From NCBI GenBank assembly GCA_020809705.1, contig CP085829.1, forward strand, positions 4,216,001-4,280,000: a stretch of DNA of 64,000 nucleotides, in the 5' to 3' direction. Origin of the DNA: Calonectria ilicicola. Taxonomy: Eukaryota > Ascomycota > Sordariomycetes > Hypocreales > Nectriaceae. This document shows positions 55,870-64,000 of this stretch, one piece after another (position 1 is the stretch's first letter; each line of letters begins with the position of its first letter). The translations under genes were made by a program, and so were the position numbers. Below the pieces are notes generated by a model. That model was not told the DNA's origin, made no database searches, and was given only the letters and a program-made list of their open reading frames with translations.

Positions 55870-56461
55870 TTTGACAAAGGAATAGGGTAAAATGGGCTAT
55901 GTCCTTGCAATAATTGGACCCGGAGGACAGAATTGAAAAAATCTGGACGGCGACGTGGATTCGTCCCTCGTTCGCAACGGCGGGAGAGATCTTGTCAGTG
56001 GCTACAGACCCGTTGATTTTTCCCTGCTAGATTTGGCGGGTGAATCCGAGGTCGGAATTTTGCGCTTCCGACTGGCCGATTGGATTCAGCCGAGAATCAG
56101 CCGCCAGACCTCAGCACTCGCCTTCACCGAGAAAAAAAGGCCCCCACCAGCGGTGAAATGGGATCCTCCGCAGCAGCTTGGTTGGGTGGCGCTCCAAAGG
56201 CGGTGATTGGACTCGTATTACGAATGAGGCGGGGGATTGGCGCCTGCTCAGCTCTGACGGTTCAACTAAAAGTCCCTGAGGCAACGCATATTCTATACCC
56301 TAGGCTGCCTAAGATATCTTATCGTGTCCTGTGAAGTCTAGGACGGGAAACTGACTAATACTTGTGGGAAACCTCTAGGGCCTAGGTCGGAGACAACTTG
56401 CCCTGTTCTACCTCAGCTTTGAACACCCTCTTGTTTTGTTTTTCATTCGAGGTTTAGAACA
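55870..56461. promoter_or_regulatory. Divergent promoter region of PAM16 and the ARM-repeat gene
   Basis: 592 bp between two divergent starts must contain both promoters. No specific site is recognised. Confidence 0.45.
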
Positions 56462-58695
56462 ATGGCAATGAGTCCGGAAGATATTGCTGCTCTACTGCAG
56501 CGGGAAGGCAGTGGTTTGTCTCCAGACGCTTATGATGAGACGCCTCAACCAGAGGGAGCTCAACAGCGGAGAACAGAGCTGTTGGCCGATGTGCTGGCCA
56601 CATGCCAACAAGCTCTCCAGCAAGGTCCGGGACAGCTAGAATACATTGCTAAGATTCTAGGTGATGGGAGTAGAGATGGTAAGTCGTGGTTACACCCCAA
56701 CTTTTCTCCTGTGCTTCCTCATGGTCACTGAGCGCGGGCCACCCTACAGTCGTAGCATATTCTCTTCGCATCTAAGACATTGCAGCTAACTTAGACACCA
56801 GTGGCGTGGAGACTTCCATATGGAGACTCGGGTATTCTCACCTTCTTCCTCGAGGCCCTTGCTGTCGACGCTGTAAGCCAGGGCGTCAAGGTCCACGCCT
56901 TGCGCATTACTGGCAACTCGTGTGCAGACACGGATGAAAACCGTGGTCGAGTTGTCCAGGGAAACCATTTGGGCTCTATTATAAACCACCTGCAGAACGA
57001 AGGCCTAATTCCCTACGCCATCCCAGTTCTTTACAACATTCTCGTCGACTATGGTAAGTCTCACGCCTGAGGAGGTGTGTATTTACACAATAGCTGACCA
57101 AAAATTTAGAGCCTGCTCAGAAACTGGCATCAGAGTCTCGTCTGAATGTCCAGCTCATTGCTCTTCTCTCATCCCCAAGCCTTCCCAACTTTGCCCCCCT
57201 GGTTACATATTTTTGCAAGATCCTCACCCTTCTAAGCACTCAAGATGGTGAAGCCGCCGTGGCCAACCCTCTCACTGCTCAGATTTTGCTAAGGCTGGCC
57301 ACGAGCCCTCCTGCAAAAGAAGACGTGGATGACTTCATCTCGCTGGTTTCTGCGGCCGCAAGCTACCTGGCAAACGAGGCGTTCCAGGCCAACTTCATCG
57401 CCACTCAGCAGATGGACGTCTTCATGACAACCTTTCACCATGTTCATACGTACTTTGACCCGCAAGAACTAGATGATCCAGACACGGCAACACAGCTCAA
57501 GCGATTATGTACTTCTCTTCTCACGACTCTGGCTGATCTCTCCGGAAATGATTCGTTTCCTAGCATTTATCCCCTGGAGAGTTCAGTACCACAGTCCCTC
57601 TTGGCATGGCTCCGAGGGACGAACCCTGCGCTCCAATCTGCGGCCTGCCTCACCTTAGGAAACATCTCAAGGTCTGATGAGGTTTCCCTAGCGCTTGTCG
57701 GGACTCACCAGGCCCATCGTCCTCTCATCAACCTTCTCTCAAACCCATCCATTACAGACTCTCAGCTCCTCCATTCAGCATTGTCATTTCTCAAGAATCT
57801 CGCCATCCCGGCAAAGAACAAGCCTTTGCTTAGCGACCTACTTGAGCCAGGAGCGGTTCCACGCATCATGACTCTTGATACTCTTCCCCAGGTCCAGTTT
57901 GCAGCTGTTTCACTGGCCCGACTGCTCCTTGTCAATTGCGCCGACAACGTCCGCAAAATATGTGCTCCTAGGAAGACTGATTCATCAAATGAGCACACCA
58001 GTGTCCATGACATACTAACCGTGTTTGCTCGTTCAGACGCAGAGCCCACCAAGCTCGAGGCAGCGCGCAGCATTGCTGCTCTCTGTCGTGTACTGCACAC
58101 CACGCCAGTGTTCCCAGTCCTCCCAGAATGGGATCCCTCGCAGGAGAGTTACGTATTTGAGCCCAAGGGGCCTCTACCACCCAACACGAATAGTGATGAA
58201 AAGGGAAGTCGTCTGCGAGATTTCTTCTACAAGAAGCACGACCTATCCAAGGCCCTCGGCTTCCTTGTCAGTCAGCAAAAGTGGCCCATTCTTCGTTCAG
58301 AGGCTTGGTTCGTCTTTGCTCTCATGTCTCGCTCTCAGGACGGCGCAGCGGTTGTTTCCAGCGCCTTGGCTATACCTGAGGTGACCAATGCCCTTTCTCG
58401 TGCAATCACTGGTAACGACATAGTCCGGGAGAGCAGCGGGCAACCCAAACAGATTGAGGCCGCGGCATCTGTTGTTGGTGACGCTGGCGCTATTCCAGAG
58501 GGTCTTGGGCTGGAACCCCAGCAAGTTGACCCCAAGCAGATGGCCAACATGAGCAAAATAGATAGGGAAAATTGCTTGGTTCTCTGTACGGAAATTGTCA
58601 AGAACTCGGACAGTATCGTTACGGCGGACCAGTTGAATGTTCTGCAGCAATTGCTTAAGCAGGGCACGGAGATGCTTGGTCAGGACAGGGCCTAG
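56462..58695 (+). CDS. ARM-repeat protein, SmgGDS (RAP1GDS1)-like
   Basis: Exons 56462-56678, 56802-57053 and 57110-58695 give 684 residues. The protein is almost all alpha-helical with repeated armadillo-type units, e.g. LQSAACLTLGNISRSDEVSLALV, where the ACLTLGNIS core is typical of ARM helix 3; further units include LHSALSFLKNLAIP, VQFAAVSLARLLLVNC and LEAARSIAALCRVL. The LGNIAR-like core followed by a deletion/hold of the next loop is what I associate with the SmgGDS/RAP1GDS1 group, which acts as a chaperone and exchange factor for C-terminally basic Ras/Rho GTPases. The start MAMSPEDIAALLQREGSGLS is the first in frame. The C-terminus is hydrophilic. Family call is moderate, ARM fold is firm. 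A poly-A-like AATAAA occurs about 97 bp after the stop. Confidence 0.75.
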
Positions 58696-59057
58696 GGCTA
58701 GAAAAAAGCATACTCTTATGAAAAAGAGTTGACATGATGGACTGGTAAAAGAGAGAAAAAAACACGGCGAGTATATCATAGAGCAAGCAGGAATAAAACC
58801 TCTATTTTACGCAAGGCCATGCACACTTTTTAAGCACCATACACATAAGAGACACGAGATGCCCACGGAATGCCTTCATAGACCAATAGATTACAGAACA
58901 AAGCCGGTGATCATGCAATAAATTCTTTGAGCTGGACCTAGAGTATCTCTCCCTCCAAACCCGGCTAAGCATTTCATCAGAGCCTCGAACCGACGTTGCC
59001 CCTCCCTTTGAGACGCAAAGAGCAAAACCCTCAAACACCAGTTCCCTTTTTGCTAGT
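58696..59057. terminator. Convergent 3' region with poly-A-type signal
   Basis: Lies between the ARM-repeat gene and eL13 ends. AATAAA at 58792-58797 suits plus-strand polyadenylation of the ARM gene. The remainder includes the eL13 3' UTR. Confidence 0.45.
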
Positions 59058-60021
59058 TTATTTCTTGGCAGATTCAGCCTCGGCGGCATCCCGCGCACGC
59101 TTCTCCTTAGCACCCTGGTATCTCTTGTTGGCACGGGCAACACGCAGGGTTCGGTAAGCACCAGCCTCAAGGGCGGCGGGGACCTCGCTCTTGCTGATCT
59201 CCTTGAAGGCAATGTCGGTGGGGGCAATAGGGAGAGCAGCGGAGATCTGGGAGACCTTCTCGATCTTGGAGACGTCGGTCTTGGTGTCACCCTTCTTGGG
59301 GGCGTTGGATCGGCGGGGGAGGAGGATCAGGCGGTCCTGGTAGGCCTTGAGGCGGGCGACATTGGCGGCCAGGGACTCCTCGCTGAGGTTCTGTCGGCGG
59401 GGGTCGACGGAGATACCGATGGTACGGGCAAAGGCCTTGGGGATACCGGCCTCCTGTAGCAATTGTCAGACATGCACAATTCCCATAGAAAAAGCGGCGC
59501 TCGACTTTTGGACCAGCGAGGCCACAGAAGAGGGGGATTGGATCGTACCTTGAGCTCAGCCAGAGTGAAACCGCGGCCGGCACGGACTCGTCGGTTGTAG
59601 CGGATGGTAGGGCATCGCACAACAGGTCGGAGCTTGTCGACGGGGCGGGGGGCGAGGGCAGCAGCCTTGGCCTGACGAGCAGTGCGTCTTCGGAGCTTCT
59701 TACCGGGCTACACCAAGAGAGTTAATATAATTTTTCGAATTTTTTTGGTGGAGAGCAGCAGAAGAGCGCGATGACGCCCAAACGCCGCAGAGTTGTCTAT
59801 CGTACCTGGTCGAAGTGAGTGCGAACCCGGCGCTGCCAATCCTTGCGGAAATCTGTGGGAGAAGTCAGTCGCTGCCTTCAAGTGTCGTCGCTCGTCGATG
59901 GAAGGTTGCTCACGGTTGTTAACGAGCTTCTGGTTGTGCTTGATCGCCTGGGGGAGAAAATGTCAGCGAATGCCGTCTACACTGATGCCATGCATCGCAT
60001 TGGGCGTGGAATCCATACCAT
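59058..60021 (-). CDS. RPL13: 60S ribosomal protein eL13
   Basis: Five exons: 60021-60019 (ATG only), 59947-59914, 59852-59806, 59707-59549 and 59453-59058; 212 residues. The first intron begins GTATGG directly after the ATG and ends CTCCCCCAG. The sequence is that of eL13: [99 protein letters not shown], and [14 protein letters not shown]. The C-terminus [18 protein letters not shown] is basic as usual. eL13 belongs to the large cytosolic subunit. Intron-rich 5' ends with very short exons are common in fungal ribosomal protein genes and may boost expression. Gene intact. Confidence 0.97.
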
Positions 60022-61729
60022 TGTGTCTGCTTGCGATCAACGGGCTCCGGTTGTCGATGGTCGGGTCGGTCGTGGGACGTTGAAATTTCGGAGGGTTGAG
60101 GCTTGTCAAATTCCTAGAAGGGTTTTCGAGCCCTACGCGGTACGTACTCGTGGGGTTTTTCGAAATGGTGCGTCACGTGCATTCGCTTGCAGCCGCCCGG
60201 TTTTTTTCCCTCCCACCCAAAAAAAGAGTCTGGGGGTTAACGCCTTGGGGCCTGAGGACACTGTGGGCTTGGGAGAAGGTGGTCTAGGACTTGTTTGCTC
60301 AAAGAAGTGAGGTGGCAGAGGTGGGTCAATTCCGTGTGCCAGTGCTGGATGTGAAGGTTCATGACCATCAGCAAGTTCTATTCACATTGAGCGTCGCTTT
60401 TTTGGCGCTGCACTCTACAATTTTGAGAGAAATGGCGAGTGTGGTTTATTTTTTAATTCAAGCATTAACTTGCAATACGCAGCTATTTTACTATAAAATG
60501 ATGTGAATCGGATCTTGTTCAATGAACCCTCTTCAATGCCGAAATTGGACCATCGGGAACAAACATGAGTTTGACAAACACCATTCATTATTCCATTAAG
60601 TGCAAAGTGCGGGTGCACAGCAAGGCGCAAGGCGAACAACTTCCGTGCCAAAGTGGGTCCCTTCCCAGCCAATCTCATTTTACGGTTTCGGCCTTGCAGC
60701 CTGAGCGAGGCAGCACTCTCGCTTCTACCCTCTATAAATTTGAGCTTCCCTCCCGCTCTTTGTCCTATTTCTTCTTTTCTTCTTCATACTTACCTTGGGA
60801 GGAACTTCGCCCTCGATCACGAATGAGGGAGTTCAGCGCGGAGGGCCTGCATTGCACATCGCGGTGTCGCTCCGTTCTCCATTGCCCTTCGGGGCCATGG
60901 GTCCCACAATTTTTGATTTCAAACTCCATTTTCATTATGAGCTGCGCTCTACGCGTGGCCATGAAGAAGATGATTCTGCAGCTAGACCGTTGGTGATGGT
61001 GTGGTGCGGTCGGATTGCACGGCCTGCTGTGACAGCTTTGTCTCAGTGTGTTGCATCATAATTGGATGACATGCAGCCTAAGTGATGCATGGGAATGAAA
61101 CGAGACTTCATGGTTGGATGGCAACTCGGCCAGCCTCAGCGAATAGAGACCATCCTGACCAACCCCTGGTCACGAAATTCTGACTACAAGAGATGTGTGC
61201 AGACAGTGTTCAGGTAAAAAAGCAAGCTGCTTAGCCTCCTATTCTTGTCTCGCCATGTCCTCAACACGCCTCCAAAATGCTGTGTTACGGTTTCTCCACC
61301 CGTTAATGACAACGCAAAAGATGCGAACCACAACCCACATGTCCCCCAATCTCTACATCGGAAATAGCTCCTGTGCCCCTCGTACCATAGTAATCAATCA
61401 ATCAATTGAACTGCGACCCCGGTTCCCATCACTGTATTGGCCTCTACTCCAACGTTCCCCAGCACAGCTCCTCTCACCCGAGGCTACTCCGCACCAATCA
61501 TAGTGCCGCAATTCGGCCCTCCAAACGGCCTTGTTCGTGTATGAAAAATCTCATGACACCACTTCCTGGCATCCCGAACTCCCTCGCACCGACACCCGCG
61601 AATCGACTTCTCGCAACCCGCCTGGGAGCAATTCGCTCAATCAATCGTCTCCGATCCCTACCCGCACTCGGGAATCCCTTCCAGGCCTGACGAGAATTAC
61701 GAAAGCCCACAAAACACACATCTCCGACC
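60022..61729. promoter_or_regulatory. Divergent promoter region of eL13 and the COX14-type gene
   Basis: Both flanking genes are transcribed away from this 1.7-kb stretch. I see no specific ribosomal-gene promoter motif that I can name, only A/G-rich and T-rich tracts. Open frames here lack any motif. Confidence 0.4.
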
Positions 61730-62628
61730 ATGGCGTCCAGAATCGGGCCCCGCAGCGTCAAGGACGCAACCCGCTTCACGTCCACCATTCCTCATGCGAC
61801 ATCAAAGGCCGCTCCCAAGGCCCCGCGCATCCCTGGTGAGACGCCCGAGCAGCGAGTTCGCCGTCTGCGACAGGCCCATCTCGCAGCCCAAAAGGCCCAG
61901 ATCAGCAAAGCCGACAAGTTTATCGACGTTTCACGACGATTCTTTGACGTCGCACACCGATGGACAGTGGGAGGCATTGTGATATTCACGGGTACGTCTA
62001 CTATATTTCCCAGAGCTTCAGCAGAAATGCTACCGGGCATCCCGGGACGGGCGAGCAACTTCAGGTCCAGCACATGATTGCTAACGCTCTCTCTTGTTAT
62101 TTCACAGCCGTTGCCGGTGTTGTCAGTATCTACTCCGTATGGGACATGCTCCGATATAACCGCGCCCGTCGCGCCGAATGGATCGAGGCCCAGAAGAAGC
62201 TCGAGGCCGACGAGCTCGCCACGGCCCGTCTCGCCTACCTCAAGGGCGAGGCCACTGAGGAGCAAATCGAGCTCGTTGAGGAGGCCAACCGCGCTGCTGA
62301 GGCTCAAGGCACCAAGCTACCACCTCTGCTGTCAGCACCCATGACCCGCACCCACTTTGAGGAACACGTCAAGCCAGCCTTTGACGGTGCCAGCAACGCC
62401 GAGCCGACAGAGACCACGAAGAAGGGTAAGGGTGTCATGGGAGTTTTCTCGGGCATGCTCGGCCGCGAGGAGCAAGGAGAGGACGCCGGTTCCTCACAAG
62501 AGCGCCTGGGCTACGAGAGCCTGAGCGAGGAGGACGACAGGACGGGCGTCCGCGACAGCGACCTGGTCCGCTTAATCGAGAACAAGGCCCCCGCGTCAGC
62601 AAAGAAGTCGTGGTGGAAGTTCTGGTGA
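61730..62628 (+). CDS. Probable COX14-type cytochrome c oxidase assembly protein
   Basis: Exons 61730-61991 and 62108-62628 give 260 residues. The N-terminus is basic and Ser/Thr-rich without acidic residues for 30 positions (MASRIGPRSVKDATRF), a mitochondrial targeting type. A conserved block ETPEQRVRRLRQAHLAAQ leads to FDVAHRWTVGGIVIFTAVAG and VVSIYSVWDMLRYN, one transmembrane helix that spans the intron, then a long charged helix (RRAEWIEAQKKLEADELATA). This order of a short amphipathic region, one helix and a charged tail fits fungal members of the COX14/cytochrome oxidase assembly family, longer than yeast Cox14 (about 70 residues). The C-terminal 90 residues are acidic and disordered and end in a tryptophan-rich SWWKFW. 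The family call is from memory of the pattern and is moderate; membrane topology is firm. Confidence 0.65.
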
Positions 62629-63821
62629 GCGCAAGGCGCCAAATCAAAGAGAATGGGGGAATGAGAAAATAAAAAAAAAGGAAGAAGAAGAAAAAAACAA
62701 AGAAAGAAGAAAAGACGACATGTAAACCACGGAAAACCCACGATTAAGAACTTTTTTGACGGCGACCAAGGGACGTGATGAGGAAAAACCAAAGACGACA
62801 ATAGGGGAGGCAAGATGTGTTACGTGTGTTCCGGGCAAAAAAGAGTGTATCATAATCATACTGTGTAGATTGGCAGTGCATTAGACGGCGTCGGGGTACC
62901 ATCTTGTATGTATCATCATGGGGAAAAACCAAGCCCTACTTTACCTTATTATATCAAATACCAAGCGATTGAATGCAGCCAATGCCTGTCTGTTCTGGCG
63001 GTGCTTGTATTCAATACTCTTCTCCGCTGAGAGGTTGCCAAACTATATGGCATGATTTGAGTTGGACAAGGGCCTGAGAGGTGTGTGGCCTGATATTTCC
63101 AAACCTCCAAACTTACCCAGCTCCAGGGCGGTTTTTTTATTGTAACATTATTCGCACAACAGTTCAAAGTGAAAATCAATTTCAAAAGTTGACGCTCATC
63201 GTCGTCAGCCCTGTTGTATTCCTTCGTTTGTTCCTATGTAAACGACATTCCAGGTCGTTCTGCTCAATCCCGATTCCTTCGTATGATGTGAATATAAACA
63301 ACTGATAACCCATATTGGCAAAACGCTGTCTGCGACAAAAGAAAAAGCCATTGCGCCTAAATGTGTCGCCGCCCCCCTTAGTGACAAAGGAAATCTGTGG
63401 AGAGTATTATCCGTAATCCATTCTCAAGTCAAACCTGCAAGCCTTCCAGCCCAAAAACAAAATTCTTGCTCCCTGTACTCCTGTTAATCTTCCTACACAA
63501 TCTGCCACGACCGTGGATATCTCGGTCAACCCGGTTTCTCTCAGCCTGCCAAGTCCTCTTCAACTTTGCAATTCTGGTACTCTCGATGTTGTGGGTATCA
63601 CGGAATACTTTCAAATGCTTGTTGACGAAACGTTCAAGACTCAAGTCATCCATGCGTCTGACCTGTTTTGTACCCTCACCAAGACCAACATGACCGAGGC
63701 TAGAGAACTGTGGTTTAAAACGCCTCATAGCACGCCTCGATTTCGCCCAGCCCAAAGGCCTCACCCCACTATCCTACAGCATTGCATTGGTATCGGGCGA
63801 TGCAATCACAGATTCATCCCC
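62629..63821. other. Convergent 3' spacer
   Basis: Between the COX14-type gene and the partial minus-strand gene at the right edge. Begins with purine-rich 3' UTR. Frames such as 63513-63884 (plus) lie antisense to the partial gene or have no motif. Confidence 0.45.
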
Positions 63822-64000
63822 CTAGGTGATGATGATGTGGTTGAAATGCCCGGGTACCTTGAGTCTGCATTTTTCGCAGTCTGATCGGTATCCAATGCTG
63901 AAGCTCTTCTTCATGCCCGGCTGCCATGTCCAGTTGTTGATGGTATGGCGGTTGCGAGCATGGCCCTGGCGACCTGGAGATGGTGTCGTAGGCTCCTCGT
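63822..64000 (-). CDS. C-terminal end of a conserved protein (5' part beyond window)
   Basis: Fifty-eight codons read in frame from the edge to a TAG at 63824-63822. They start Pro/Thr/Ser-rich (EEPTTPSPGRQGHARN) and then become well-ordered: RHTINNWTWQPGMKKSFSI, GYRSDCEKCRLKVPGH and a C-terminal FNHIIIT. The DCEKCRLKVPGHFNHI pattern with a CxxC followed by a His is what one sees at the extreme C-terminus of a conserved ascomycete protein family (some are annotated as Nif1-like cell-cycle inhibitors; this name is from memory and not certain). Codon choice and strict sense frame support it as real. No shadow frame on the plus strand is as protein-like. Confidence 0.6.
   Translation of the reverse strand, partial: EEPTTPSPGRQGHARNRHTINNWTWQPGMKKSFSIGYRSDCEKCRLKVPGHFNHIIIT

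Overview
This is a stretch of nuclear DNA from a filamentous ascomycete (Pezizomycotina), most likely a sordariomycete and perhaps hypocrealean. The evidence is the gene content (HET-domain protein, RTA1-type membrane protein, VWA-Hint protein, nuclear-GTPase-like dynamin relative, MGM101, PAM16, BPL1, eL13). It is also the gene style: short 50-90 nt introns with GTRNGT donors and CTAAC-like branch points, CA-rich or pyrimidine-rich leaders, and about 50% GC. The genus is inferred, not shown. I found no viral genes, intact transposons, CRISPR arrays, rRNA or convincing tRNA genes.

Left part (1-25.4 kb) is accessory in character, with long gaps. A six-exon SLIP-GC/NUGGC-like GTPase on the minus strand (1375-4731) carries a TAG stop inside its Walker A motif. 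It is followed by a GNAT acetyltransferase (6961-8029), a 34-residue cysteine-rich microprotein (9238-9342), a VWA-Hint (Vint) protein (14661-17035), a HET-domain protein (17542-19635), an unrecognised nuclear-looking protein (19982-21217), a 257-bp heptamer satellite (22171-22427) and an RTA1-like seven-helix membrane protein (24289-25400).

Middle (25.4-46 kb): an 8.9-kb GC-rich stretch without a supportable gene precedes a 1,095-residue disordered protein (34277-37564). Next is an F-box-like protein gene with an acidic tail (39284-42088), again broken by one in-frame TAG, and then a PHBH-type FAD monooxygenase (43012-44670).

Right part (46-64 kb) is dense and conserved, with a strong mitochondrial theme: an HVA22/TB2-DP1 membrane protein, MGM101 (mtDNA maintenance), COA4 (cytochrome oxidase assembly; four small exons), BPL1 (biotin ligase) divergent from COA4, a single-pass wall/membrane protein, PAM16 (presequence import motor), a SmgGDS-like ARM-repeat protein, ribosomal protein eL13, a COX14-type assembly protein, and the C-terminus of one more conserved protein running off the right edge. 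An AT-rich imperfect inverted repeat at 54455-54720 looks like a small non-autonomous element.

Main points for a second look: three loci each interrupted by a single in-frame TAG; the Cys-rich microprotein; three genes whose first coding exon is only the ATG; and the VWA-Hint protein.
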